Assembly (NCBI RefSeq): GCF_022682495.2
Contig: NC_071389.1
Coordinates: forward strand, 8,051,199-8,115,198
Reading direction: 5' to 3'
Length of the DNA: 64,000 nucleotides
Origin: Desmodus rotundus
Lineage: Eukaryota; Chordata; Mammalia; Chiroptera; Phyllostomidae
Shown piece by piece: positions 44,314-54,730 of this stretch (within the stretch, counting starts at the first letter, position 1; each line of letters starts with the position of its first letter). The position numbers were made by a program, and so were the translations under genes. A model generated the notes under the pieces. That model did no database searches, was not told the DNA's origin, and saw only the letters and a list, made by a program, of their open reading frames with translations.

Positions 44314-44530
44314 CTTGGCATCTGGGGCTTTTCATGCCTACCGGCTACCTATCCGTCTACGCTCGTGTCCCAGGCTCCCCTTCCTGCTTCCCATGCCCTA
44401 AAGTGAGTTTTGTATTCAATGCTCTATGACGCTCCTTTTGCCTGGCATGCCTTCCCCTACTTAGTCTACCTGGTAAACTCCTAGTTATTTCCTTTTAGAC
44501 ATGAGACTAGAAACTGTCCACCTGTGCTTG
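44314..44530 (+). mobile_element. L2 LINE, sense, right part of a split copy
   Basis: catgccctaaagtgagtttt, ccttttgcctggcatgcctt, cccctacttagtctacctgg and taaactcctagttatt are L2 3' words in the correct order after the part ending at 43954. Confidence 0.6.
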
Positions 44531-44534
44531 TGGA

Positions 44535-44745
44535 TCTACACAGCACACAGCCTGGTATAGCGCTCGGGGTCAGACCTCCCTGTGCCAGGAGTCCTTCCCT
44601 CCTAATATGGGGGGATAATAGAAGTGACCTCGCGGGGTTGTTGGTGGAATTAGATGAAGTAATATATGTTAATTGCTAGAACAGTACCTGGCCCAGAGTA
44701 TGTGCTGTAAGTGATTACTATGTATCATCATCATCACCATCAAAT
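44535..44745 (+). mobile_element. MIR SINE, sense
   Basis: gcctggtatagcgctcgggg, ggataatagaagtgacctcg, cggggttgttggtggaatta, gaacagtacctggcccagag and tatgtgctgtaagtgattac cover head and tail, with much of the core deleted. Confidence 0.75.
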
Positions 44746-45189
44746 GCAATATTCACGGAAGTGTGACCAGGACATTGTCAGCAATATTTCCTACAGGAAG
44801 AGAATTTGGATACTGGCAGTCCAAGAGTGAAAAGGAGACATAAAAAAAAATATTATAAAGCTTTGCATACATCAGAAAGGCATAAAAAAATAAAGAGCAC
44901 TGGCCTACCCTCCTGCCAACTGACAGGCAGAGCATCACTCACACAGGCAGGGCCCTCTGGTGCCCCTCCCAGGGTGTATCCCCTCCACCCCCTCCCCACC
45001 CTGCTCCAGGAACCAGGCCTACTTACGTCACATGTATTGATTGCCCTTTCAAGTCCTTGAATTTTTTTCAGTAAGTTGCTCTTTTCAAACCTAAGGGGAA
45101 AAAGATATTTAGTTATACAACTATCAAGTGCTCGTATTAAAAAGCTCTACAACATAGAGAAGTGATATTTTTTTAAGTCAACTACTTTT
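44746..45189. other. Unique sequence with a candidate exon
   Basis: No repeat recognised. Contains A-rich runs at about 44846 and 44884, and the candidate 64-bp exon at 45027-45090. Confidence 0.4.
45027..45090 (-). other. Candidate 64-bp coiled-coil exon, unproven
   Basis: On the minus strand an excellent acceptor (tatctttttccccttag) ends at 45091 and an excellent donor (gtgac|gtaagtagg) starts the intron at 45026. Only one frame is open. It begins with one base completing a codon, then encodes 21 residues, FEKSNLLKKIQGLERAINTC + D, ending in phase 0. The spacing of hydrophobic residues suits a coiled coil. I do not recognise the protein. Its phase-0 end does not fit the phase-1 start of the candidate exon at 40157, so the two are not directly joined in these frames. 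Chance splice-site pairs are common, so this is weak evidence of a gene. Confidence 0.25.
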
Positions 45190-45308
45190 CTCAGTCTATT
45201 AAAAATCACCCGTCTGGGAAGCCTTCCTAGCTGTCCCCTCACCCCATTCAGCAGTTCAAAGCCCTTTCCCCATCCCCTTCATTCCACACTCTCCAGTTAT
45301 ACTTCAGA
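45190..45308 (+). mobile_element. L2 LINE fragment, sense
   Basis: tctgggaagccttcctagct and gtcccctcaccccattcagc match the L2 'aggaagccttccctgacc' region. Short copy. Confidence 0.55.
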
Positions 45309-45935
45309 TGCTGTGGCAGGCAGAACCCCAAGTGGCCCCCAAGATCCCCACCCCTGGTGTGCACACCTGGACAACCCCCTTCCTGTGAGTGCTGGCAGGG
45401 CTTGTGGATACGATGGGCTTTCACTCATGGGAAGAGGTTCCCTGACGTGACAAAGGTAAGAGGATTTTTCAGACGTAATTAAGGTCCCCAGTCAGTTGAC
45501 TTGGAGTTCATTAAAAGGAGAGATTACTGTGGGCGGGCCTGACCTAATCAGGTGAACCCTTTATAAGCCCGTCCAGCCCTTACCTAAAGAAAGAGATTGA
45601 AAGCCAGTGAGAGTCTCCTGCTGGTTTTGAAGAAGCAAACAGCTAGGACATGAACTTTCTATGGAGATGGGCACGTGGCAGGGGTCCGCGGGGGGACTCT
45701 AGGGGAGGAGGGCCCACATCCCCCAACTGTAAGGGGTTGAATTCCACCAACAACCCCATGGGCTTAGAAGAAAATCCCAGCTTCAGGTGAGGACGCAGTC
45801 CACTGGCAACTTTTATTTAAGCCTTGTGGTGCCCCGAGAAGGGCTGTGCCCAGACGTCTGACCTATAGAACTATGAGATAATAAGCCGGCGTTCACTTTA
45901 AGCCACTAAGCGTGTGGAGGGTGTTTCTAGCGAAG
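45309..45935 (+). mobile_element. ERVL/MaLR-type solo LTR
   Basis: Starts tgctgtggcaggcagaaccc and continues ggcccccaagatccccaccc, ctggtgtgcacacctggaca, then gagagtctcctgctggtttt, gaagaagcaaacagct, tgaattccaccaacaacccc, gaactatgagataataagcc and ctttaagccactaagcgtgt, which is the order of a common old mammalian LTR. The 3' end is worn. No internal coding region adjoins it. The family name is uncertain. Confidence 0.65.
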
Positions 45936-46694
45936 GGTCTCCCCCGTTCTACTCTGTTCAGTTCCGCCGCAGTATTTATCATGGACCTACTATGTGTCTT
46001 GCATTTCTATTCACCTGGGGAGACCAAGGCAGTTCCGAGGGACACAGTGCCCCAGAGCTGCACATTCAGCTGGCTCGGAGAGCACACAGGGAGTGCTTGC
46101 TGAGCGGAGGAACAGCAGGACACCCACCCCGCAGGAAGTTCACAAGAACTGCCCATGTCCCAGACACGCTTCTGACAGTTGCCCCGTCTTCGTTCTCTAG
46201 CTGCCCGCCTCAGAGCTGTGTATTTCTTTTTCTCAGGCTGCTGACTGCACCCCGGCCTAATGCATGAGTCTCGTGGAACCATAATAATTGTTGTATGGGG
46301 AGGGAAAGTATTTTGAAAACGTGTTAGATACGACACTCTATAATAGTTTCAGAAGTCCTGAAGTACCAAACTTACTTCGTACAAGTTTCCAATCTTACTT
46401 AACCACAAAACTACTTCCTGCCACTCCCTTTTGACTGACATTCTCAGAAATAGCCATCATTACCCAGTTTGGGACATTTTCTCTCCGAAATCACAAGTCA
46501 GCGACACCTGGGGATGTCTCACCAGTTAGGAGTGGACCGTCCACTGTAGTAAGTGCAGCCAGAAGCTGGGACCGTCTTGGAGCTGAATTGTCCGATCAGG
46601 TTTCTGATTAAAACCAGGATGCCCTTCTCCGTTTCCCACATCCAGGGGCCAGGCTGCACCCCAGGTCTTGTGAACGAAGTTCCTTGATTCTTCT
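45936..46694. other. Unique sequence, no gene seen
   Basis: Overlapping open frames at 45.9-46.3 kb on both strands have no domain. Nothing else recognised. Confidence 0.45.
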
Positions 46695-46776
46695 GCTTTT
46701 GTTTGTTTTTTTAATAGCTTTATTGGGGTGTGATTTTTATACCATGAAATTTACCCATTTTAAGCGTACAACTCAA
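46695..46776 (-). mobile_element. L1M LINE 3' end, antisense, left part
   Basis: ttaatagctttattggggtg, accatgaaatttacccattt and taagcgtacaactcaatt match antisense L1M. The copy is interrupted by a Ves SINE and resumes at 47001. Confidence 0.75.
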
Positions 46777-47000
46777 TTATGGGGGTGTTTTAATCCTCAC
46801 CTGTGGATATATTTTTATTGATTTGAGAGAGAGAGAGAAACATCAGTGTGGGAGAGAAAGATTGATCAGTTGCCTCCCGTACGCACCCCTCCTGGGAACT
46901 GAACCCATAACCTCAGTATGTGCCCTGACCAGGAATCGAACCCACAACCTTTTGGTGTTCAGGAAAACGCTCCAACCAACTGAGCCACCTGGCCAGGGGC
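46777..47000 (-). mobile_element. Ves SINE nested in L1M
   Basis: The plus strand shows the tail (including atcctcacctgtggatatat and tttttattgatttgagagag), aaacatcagtgtgggagaga, gcctcccgtacgcacccctc, a duplicated B-box-like region (gggaactgaacccataacct and aggaatcgaacccacaacct) and the head ccaactgagccacctggcca. L1M sequence continues on both sides, so the insertion is younger than the L1. A target duplication is not clear. Confidence 0.85.
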
Positions 47001-47560
47001 AATGATGTTTTACGTATTTACAGAGTTATGCAATCACTACTATCTCATTTCAGAACGTTGTCCCCCCCGCCAAAGAAACCTCAGAACCATTAGCCCCCAC
47101 TCCCACTCCCACCCCCAGCCCCAGACACCCACGGACCTGCTCTCTGTCTCTCTGGTTTGACCTATTCTGGACATTTCATACAAGCAGGTAGCATAGCAGG
47201 TGTTCTTTCAGGTCTGGCTTCTGTCACGGAGCATGTGTTTTTGAGGTTATTCACACTGTAGCACATGCCGGTACTTTGTATCTTTTCATCGCCAAATAGT
47301 AGTCCATCCTGTGGATACACCACGTTTTCTTTATCCATTCATCCGCTGATGGGCACCTGGGTTGTTTCCACTTGCTGGCTGCGACCAGCGCTGCTGTGAA
47401 CATTCAGGTACAAGCTTTTGTGTGGACAGGTGTTTTCGTTTCTCCTGGGTGGACACCGCAGAGTGGAACTGCTGTGTCGTGGGGCAGGTCTCTGTTTAAC
47501 ATCGTCAGTGCTCGCCAAACGTGGTTTCCCAAGGGCAGCGGCGCCTTCCCTTCCAAACAG
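47001..47560 (-). mobile_element. L1M LINE 3' end, antisense, right part
   Basis: aatgatgttttacgtattta, cagagttatgcaatcactac, then gtttgacctattctggacat, catttcatacaagcaggtag, ctttatccattcatccgctg, atgggcacctgggttgtttc and cagagtggaactgctgtgtc match antisense L1M over 550 bp. A short C-rich tract is included at about 47090-47120. Confidence 0.8.
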
Positions 47561-49499
47561 CCCCCACAACACCTCTGCTTTACGTGTGAGCGGCTATCCT
47601 GGATTTCAGGCTCTTCGCTCCTGCGCTCTGGATCCTTGCCCACCCACCGGACTCCCCTGCCCCAGCCTCTCCCGGTGCCCTGTACACTCGGGGCTTGGAC
47701 TGCTGACCACCTTCGGATGCACAAACCGGTTTCCGAAGCCCGGACCTTCACTGAATGACCCCCGACCCCAACTCGATGGCTGCCATGGTCTGCGCATGAC
47801 AAAAACCCTTCACTCAGCTGTTTCTTCTTCCTTTTTGTTTTAAAAACGAGACTGAATCTAACCTGGCAAAACAAACAGAATTCAAGACTAAGAACTGTGG
47901 GTACAATCAATTTTTCAGAATGCTTTTGCTCTTTTTAAGAAACTATTGGGGAATAAAATGTGGTCTGGGGTTAAAAGACTGAGCGCAATGCTGCCTTCGT
48001 GCAATAGTAGGCCGAAGAGAAAGAAGCTAGGTGTTATTGCTCACGGTGGTTTACCTGTCTCGTGCACTGAATGCCCTCTGCCCCCTGAACTCACTCTGCC
48101 AGAATTGCCAAGTACTCTTAAACTTCTGTCATTGCTGTGGCCCAATTCACTAAAAGGGGCTCTTTGGGGAGGGGTGGCGGTTCATCTCTGCGGCCAAAGC
48201 CAGTTCGATTGTCCCAGGTGAGATCAATGGCCACAGGCACCTATGCTCTGTGAACCCAGCAGGGAACCTTCGGGCAAATTGGTGGGAGGCTAAGGAAACC
48301 AGTGTGACAGCAGAGACCTATGCTCCCATAAAGGCCCTCGCCGCCTTGCATCCACCTGTGCTGCTTGAATTGGGAACGCCATGGGCTGTGAGGATCCAGG
48401 CCAGGGAGAACAGCAGCACCTCCCCGCCACCAGGATCCCATGGAATTTACCCTGGATCAAGCGATCCATCCCTCTACCTGGGCTGCCTGCCAGAGCTGAG
48501 CTCGGAGGCGAGCGGAAAGGAGGAGCAGGTCTTGCCATCAGTTGGCACCAGCGAGCATGCTGACAGCAAAAGCAATGCCACGGCTCCCTCTAGAACTGAC
48601 CCCCTGCTTGCTCCACTCCTGTGCCAGGGGCCTAGGGGGGCAGGATTCTGATTTCTGTAGCCCCCCGGGGAAGCCTCCTGGTGGATAGGACCCAGCCAGG
48701 GAGTGCTAGGGGAAGGCCACCCCCACAGCTGCCAGGAGGGCACCTCTTCCACCACCGCCACTGCCATCTGTGACCAGACCTTCGGGGGCAGGCCGAGTCA
48801 TTTCTGTCGTTGAATGGATGGGAGGGGAGCTCTCAAATGACTCAGGCGGTAACCCTGGACACTCAGACATGGCATTACAGGTTATTTCAGTGACTGCCAA
48901 TGGAATGTTAGGGGGCTCCGTGCTTCCTGATGTGGATCAGGGAGCCACTGGACAAAGGCTGTGCATTTGCACAGCAGGCCAGCAGGCTAAGCGGCCTCTG
49001 GAGGCCCTGGCACCAGTTCAGAACCCGGGGAAGGAGAGAGAGGGCCGCACCGTCCCCGCTAGGCAGCCTTCCTGGTTGAAAAGGGCCCCAGGCTCCAAAA
49101 GGTTTTCTCCTTCATCCAGCCCCCCAGGAGGAGACCCTCTGAAAAGCCTCCTTGTCCCCGGGCCTCTGGTTTGTGTGACTTTGGGCCTGGGAAGCAGGGA
49201 CATAGACGTTTCCGATGCATTCCCCTGCTGCGCCCTGGCCTGAGCAGCTCAGTCGCTGAGCCTATTCCTGTGGCTTTGGCAAGTGCAGTAACAGAGCCAC
49301 TGCCCCCGCCCAGGTGGGGCACGTGCAGGCCTTTACCGAGTGTGCAAACTTTACGTGTGGCTTCCCTGGTGCCACCGAGTGCCCCTGCTCTGGGAAGCAG
49401 AATGGGAAGAACAGGAGATGCCCAGGGTGGCACGGTTCCAGAAGAAAGACTCCACGCTTTGGACTCTTATTTCTGTACATCAGCACGTACACTTCCTGG
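47561..49499. other. GC-rich unique region, no gene assigned
   Basis: Long open frames occur on both strands (133 and 157 codons plus-strand at 48250-48651 and 48770-49243). They share no domain, are in different frames and are separated by stops, so they do not form one gene. No transposon landmark is seen. The GC content alone explains the scarcity of stops. Confidence 0.4.
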
Positions 49500-49645
49500 A
49501 TGCAGCCTTAAGTGCCTACTGTATACCTAGCACTCCCCTGGGCCTCATTGAACGGAGACACCAAGGAAACAGAGGAAGAAAGTATTCCCTGCCGTGTGCT
49601 ACCTGGAGAAACCCTTCAGAAGCAGTGCAGTAACAGAGCAGAAAA
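49500..49645 (-). mobile_element. L2 LINE 3' end, antisense
   Basis: taagtgcctactgtatacct, agcactcccctgggcctcat and gaaagtattccctgccgtgt match antisense L2 in order. Confidence 0.65.
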
Positions 49646-50474
49646 TGCGGCAGACCGCTCAAGTGCCCCTCAGCTCTGATGGATGGGGAAGACGGTGCAA
49701 GACCTATTTCATGCATGAGAAGCTCTACACTTCTGACTCATTAAGCTCCTCTCTCTGCGGGGTCAGTAAGCCCACTTCTCCTAGACCGCCCAGAGCCGCC
49801 CGCAGCCTGCCTCCGAATGGCCCCCCGCCCCTGTGTATTTAGGGAAATTTAGCTGAACAATTTCTAATAACGCAGAGAGTGCTCATCAAAAAGAAATTAA
49901 AGCTTTGTAAAACGCCAAGTACACTTTCAGGAATCTACTCGAGGCTTTCCCATAAACCTGTTTTCTGCAGAATGGAAGCATTAGACATACACTTAAACCC
50001 AAACTAAATGAGCACAGGTCAGAACGCGAAGCGAGCAAAGCTCCGGTGTATTGTAACCCTGGCACGGAGCGTTCCCACTTTCTCTACAAACGACATTTTA
50101 ACTGGGGTTGGCCAGTGTATTTTACTCCTCCGCTTGCCACTTTCGGGGATGGGGAAGGAAGGGGAAAGAAGGCACCTGCAACCAGTACTTGGAACAGGGA
50201 ACATGTTAATTAAGAGAAAATAAAATGTCTTCATTAAAATCAAGAATTATTGCTGCCAGAGGTGGCTCAGAGCCCTGATTTTATCTCGGTCCTACCATTC
50301 CTATTGGTCTAGTTGATTTTCCTGTAAAAAATGTCTGTTATTAATCCAAGTAGCTGTGATTTCATGACCTGAAGCTTCCCCTGAACAAGTCCGGGTGGGC
50401 CTCTTAAAAACTCTAAAGACTCTGGAGAGTTTTCTCTTGGGGAAACATAAACTCGGATGCTCAACAGGATGGGG
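49646..50474. other. Unique sequence, no gene seen
   Basis: The 49.85-50.01 and 50.21-50.36 kb parts are AT-rich and non-repetitive. No exon or repeat recognised. Confidence 0.45.
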
Positions 50475-50562
50475 ACCAGTCACCGCCTAACTGTGTGGCT
50501 TTAGGCGAGTCCGTGCCCCCTCTAGCCTTAGGGTCCGAGTTTATAGCACAAGGAAGCTGCAT
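50475..50562 (+). mobile_element. MIR fragment, sense
   Basis: cgcctaactgtgtggcttta, ggcgagtccgtgccccctct and agccttagggtccgag match the MIR 'ctgtgtgaccttgggcaag...cctcagtttc' core. Confidence 0.6.
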
Positions 50563-50634
50563 TCCACGGTGTCTCCCAGAACCTCATCAACGGCCACGAA
50601 ATTGAGTTATCTCTCACAAACGCACATGGAGTCT

Positions 50635-51340
50635 CGTGTTCATTCATTCAACCATCGTTCCCTGAGCCTCTACTATGGGCAAGGCTGGAGGCGTAGGTAC
50701 AAAGGGTGGAAAGGTGAAGCAGGACTCAGCCTGCCCTGGCGAGCTGCCAGCCTAATAGAGAAAGCTGCCAGTCGCAGGACAAAGGAGGAATAGGCTCCGT
50801 GGTGGACAGGCTTCTGGAGAGAACGGGGGCAGGGGCTCTCTGTTCAGCCAAGACTTCAGAAAGGGACTGGCTCAGCACGCCCAGGGCAGGAGGGGAGAGG
50901 AGTGGGTGGCATCCAGGTGAGGGGCTCCAGCAGAACCAGCGGCAGGGGGAAAGATACAGGCCCACGCGCACATGGTACAACGGAAGGTACCAGTAGGCAG
51001 GGACAGGGACTGGGTACAGATGGGCCCTTCGTGACCACGAGGGGGTTTAGGTTTATTCCTGAAGATAGTGAGGGTCCATGAAGGGGTTAAGCAAAAGAAT
51101 GAGCTGATTAAACAATAGCCCCTGAGGGTCACTCGGGCAGCACAGTGGAATGTCATTTGGTTTGGGGGCAGGGCAGACTTGACCAGGTGATCAGGGAACT
51201 AGTGAGGAGGCTGTTACAGCAATGGAGGTGACAAGTGACCGGTATCTGAGCTAGGTCAATGGCTGTGGTGAATAGGTGAGGGGACAGAATCTTGAAGAGC
51301 TAGTAGTGCATGGTGGAGAGCTCTGATTAGTGTCCCACCC
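50635..51340 (-). mobile_element. L2 LINE, antisense, long copy
   Basis: Starts with cgtgttcattcattcaacca and tgagcctctactatgggcaa, then gtgagggtccatgaaggggt, gtgaggaggctgttacagca and gctaggtcaatggctgtggt, all in the order of antisense L2 3' sequence. About 700 bp is retained, one of the longest repeats in the window. Confidence 0.8.
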
Positions 51341-51409
51341 CACGGAGCATGCTCTTTGAGACACTGAATGAATGAGGCTACTGGATAGTCACGTGGCCTG
51401 TGTCTCTCT

Positions 51410-51535
51410 GCCGCCCGCAGGCCTGTGAGGTGAGGGGGACAACGTCTGTGCCCTTCTCATCCTCCGTTAACCCTCTAGGACCCAGCACGGTGCCTGGCAC
51501 GTCGATGGACGGAAACTCACTCCCTCAGATGAACG
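51410..51535 (+). mobile_element. L2 LINE 3' end, sense
   Basis: aggcctgtgaggtgaggggg, acaacgtctgtgcccttctc and gacccagcacggtgcctggc match the sense L2 end. It lies beside an antisense L2, so two separate insertions sit next to each other. Confidence 0.65.
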
Positions 51536-51639
51536 TGGGTGGGTGGGTGGTCATTTCTCCTCTCGGACATTAAGCTGGTTACACTGAGAAAATTCAGAAT
51601 TCTCACCCGAGGCAGCCGGGTTGGCCGTGGCCGGGCTCA

Positions 51640-51880
51640 GAGCCCTTGACTCGGGGCCAGGGGATGAACATGAAGGCTCCCTGCCCTTCTCCCATGATCT
51701 GTGTGACTCGAAGGAGTCACGAACCCTCTCTGAGCCTCAGTTTCCTCACCAGTAAAGTGAAGGTGGTATTCGTACTGGACCTAACAGAGGGCGGTGAGGA
51801 CTGCATGAAGTTGTCTGTGACAAAGGTGTCTGAGCCGAGTGTCTGACACAAAATAAAGCCAATGAGCGTGAATTAGCCTG
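51640..51880 (+). mobile_element. MIR SINE, sense, nearly full length
   Basis: catgatctgtgtgactcgaa, ccctctctgagcctcagttt, cctcaccagtaaagtgaagg, ggtgaggactgcatgaagtt and cgagtgtctgacacaaaata with aagcc follow MIR. Confidence 0.8.
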
Positions 51881-51895
51881 CAAGGCTTGAAGGAC

Positions 51896-51923
51896 GGGGG
51901 ATGGATGGATGGATGGATGGATG
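51896..51923. repeat. (GGAT)n microsatellite
   Basis: About six GGAT units followed by a TATGTATACACATGTGTATA-like alternating stretch. Confidence 0.9.
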
Positions 51924-53221
51924 CGTGTATGTATACACATGTGTATAATGTTAATAGATGTATAGGTGCACTGACGGTGGCTGAGGGGCCAAAGGAAAGG
52001 GCCATTCTGAAGAGGGTGTATCTCTCAGGTCATGCTCTCCCAGGCCACCCTTCATTCCACTGTGTGGGCGCCTGTGTAATAAACTGATTAATCTGAAAAC
52101 TGAAAAAGCCACCAGGTCTTGGTTTCTATGAAAGTCTTATGGCCTGCTGCCATTGAACGCTGAAGATTTAAGGTTCTTATTTTAGGTTCTGTCTAGACAC
52201 CTCTCTAAATAGGAACTTTATGCTAATCTGCAGGTGTTGCTTATGAACAGGTTATTTCTAAATAGTGGCTGGTACATTACAAACCCCCCCCCCCAAAAAT
52301 CCAAGAACAAATAATAACTTACTGAAGCCAAAGTCTCCAGTGGGAAAATTCTTAATCAATGTGTCCGCTCCTCCCATACCTCCTGGTTCCTGACTATACC
52401 CTACCCAATTACTGGCCAATCAAATATTCACAGTAGGTGTAATTAATTAAATGCATTTTTCCTAATTCACTGAAGAACAGGTAAACAGGGCCTCCCCTTG
52501 ATAGTTTGAAGATGCAGCTACTGGCTCTGCTGATGAAAATGTGACATAGGGCCGGCTGGAAACCAGTTTGTAGCAGATGGGAGCACTTCCCAACGCTCCT
52601 TCCGAGGTTTGTCAGATCATATCCTATGCTCTCGCAAACCCCCTTGGAGCAGTACGTGTAAAATTCATCTGAGAGTATAAACTGTATCTGACAATGGCAT
52701 ACATCAAATCCCAAACCAAACACTCAAGATAAATTGTATCGAGATTTTGTCACAATCATTGATTTCTGCGTTTCAAGCTCCTGGTTTCTGAGGCAGCCAC
52801 AGAAAAGTTAAATACAAGCTATCCACGGGCTCCCTGGATTGCGGTAATTCATTAAGCCAACAGTGGCTTTAATAAATCCGAATGTAAAGCTTTCTTCCAC
52901 AGACACCCTCCGCGTGGAATTGTACCACGAATCAAATAGAGTGGCAAAACTAAGGTCAGTGGCGTGTAGGGGAGGAAAGTAGCCCTGGAGGGTTGCTAAG
53001 GGCCGATCTTCAAGGGTGGCATTGGACTGCAGAAGGGACATCGGGTCCCTGGGACCATAGAGCCCCTGCAGCTAGAGTGGAGCACACAGGCAGTGCTGGC
53101 CCTGGGTGCTTTGAACAAAGCTGGTTTTAGCCTTAAGTGTGAGCCCACTTGATGAGTGACCTTTGGTTCTATTGGTTGATTGATTGACTTTCCTGCATTG
53201 TGCCCGCCTCCCAACCATGGT
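51924..53221. other. Unique sequence, no gene seen
   Basis: AT-rich with a C11 run at 52284-52294. No repeat family or exon recognised. The 104-codon minus-strand frame at 52409-52723 has no domain. Confidence 0.45.
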
Positions 53222-53450
53222 GATAATCACTGGGTCCTGGGCGATTTACAAACCATTTTCCCACCCAGGGACGTCTGTGGTCCCATGGCAATCCTGGGAG
53301 GGACCAGCCGAGATTATGGTCACCCCCACTTCACAGATGAGAAGACTAAAGTTTAGGAGGCAAAGTGATTGGCCTGGGGTCTCACAGCTGGCGGACTGCG
53401 GCCCATAGTCCGTCACAAGCTCTAGGCTAAACCCCACCTCCTGGACACGC
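53222..53450 (-). mobile_element. MIR SINE, antisense, nearly full length
   Basis: tggcaatcctgggagggacc, cccacttcacagatgagaag, actaaagtttaggaggcaaa and ggtctcacagctggcggact follow antisense MIR. Confidence 0.8.
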
Positions 53451-53469
53451 TAGCTCTGCGTCCTTGTTG

Positions 53470-53615
53470 GGCAGCATTCAGCTTTTCAAAGCCTGGTTTG
53501 TCAACTGCAAAGGGGAACTATTCAGAGTAGGTATCTTCTACTTGGGGGATTAAATGAGCTCCTACAGACCAGATGCATAGTGAGCACTAACCCATGTTTG
53601 CTATTATCATAGAGA
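53470..53615 (+). mobile_element. MIR SINE, sense
   Basis: aaagcctggtttgtcaactg, caaaggggaactattcagag, gattaaatgagctcctacag and agtgagcactaacccatgtt follow the second half of MIR. Together with the antisense copy ending 20 bp away it forms an inverted pair. Confidence 0.7.
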
Positions 53616-54279
53616 AAATGAGGCTGCCTCACAAACAAAAACCAATTGGCCGAGGCCTGGAAAGTAACTGAGGGAAACTTCAAGTTCATTCCGCACAGGC
53701 AGTGGAAATCCCCGCCCTTGTCATGCGTTAGCCTTTTCCAACCGAAGCACCCTTCTTCCTGGCTTCTGTTCAGAGGAGCCCGTGGTATTTCAGTCCCATT
53801 CAGCTGTGACTCATTATTGTAAATAGCGGTGCCATGAGATAAGGAAAGAATTTAAATACACCAACTGACAGAATTTTTAGGGAAAGTGATACACAGGAAG
53901 ATAAAGAGCAATCAGAAAAATTTGCATAAACCCTTATGATCTCAAAGGTCATCTGTTTGGGAGTCTCCTGGAAATACATCATTTTCAATTCTGGGTGATT
54001 ATTTAATTGAAAAGGAAAGAATTTAAATGAGTCAAGTCATAGGGGCAGAGTAGATTTATGTCATCGGCAACAATAACAACAACAAAAAATGAATGTTTCC
54101 TTGGGAGAAAATTGGTCCATTCATATACAAGTGGAAATTTAAGATGGAATAGTAAATGTGGTCATTTGTTAGGGTTTGGTTCAGCACCTTAAAACATGTT
54201 GACATTAATGTGAATTATGAATTTCTTTTTAAAAATCAGCTTCCTATTACACTCTTCATTCTATTTAGGAAAGGGAATC
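53616..54279. other. AT-rich unique sequence, possible enhancer
   Basis: Contains a perfect AP-1 site TGACTCA at 53807 and a GATA-like AGATAAG at 53837, plus AAAGGTCA near 53945, in non-repetitive AT-rich DNA. A CAA-type run lies at 54069-54087. No exon recognised. Confidence 0.3.
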
Positions 54280-54400
54280 GCTTCATATCCATTAATTTCC
54301 TTGAACTTTACAATGACCCTCGAAGGGAAGTATCATCACTCCCACTTTATAGCCGCATATAACATACACCGATTAAAGGCAGTAACCGAGACTTTTTGTC
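54280..54400 (-). mobile_element. MIR fragment, antisense
   Basis: ttaatttccttgaactttac, aatgaccctcgaagggaagt and catcactcccactttatagc match the antisense MIR middle. Confidence 0.6.
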
Positions 54401-54504
54401 TTTTTTCTTTTTATCCCCAGTGCCGGACTAATAAAAAACGTAAGCTGAATGTTAGAGCAGAACCTCCTAATTGTTCTCCTCAAGACATCGGTCTTCTTTT
54501 AGAA

Positions 54505-54730
54505 GGCAGTGCAGACAGGGGCTTGGACTCCAGCGTTGTCACCGGTTCTCCTTGAGTTCAAACCCCAGCTCTGCCACGTACTGACGCTGTGACCTTCAGA
54601 ATCTTTTTCTTGGAACTTCAGCTTATAACAAGGTTAAGAATATCTATCTCCTGGAGTTGTTCTAATAATTAAATTTCAGGATAAAAGGAGAGGAGAAGTG
54701 GAAAGCCCTCAGTATGCTACGTGAAGCATA
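54505..54730 (+). mobile_element. MIR SINE, sense
   Basis: ggggcttggactccagcgtt, gagttcaaaccccagctctg, ccacgtactgacgctgtgac, ctcctggagttgttctaata and gtggaaagccctcagtatgc follow MIR head to tail. Confidence 0.8.
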
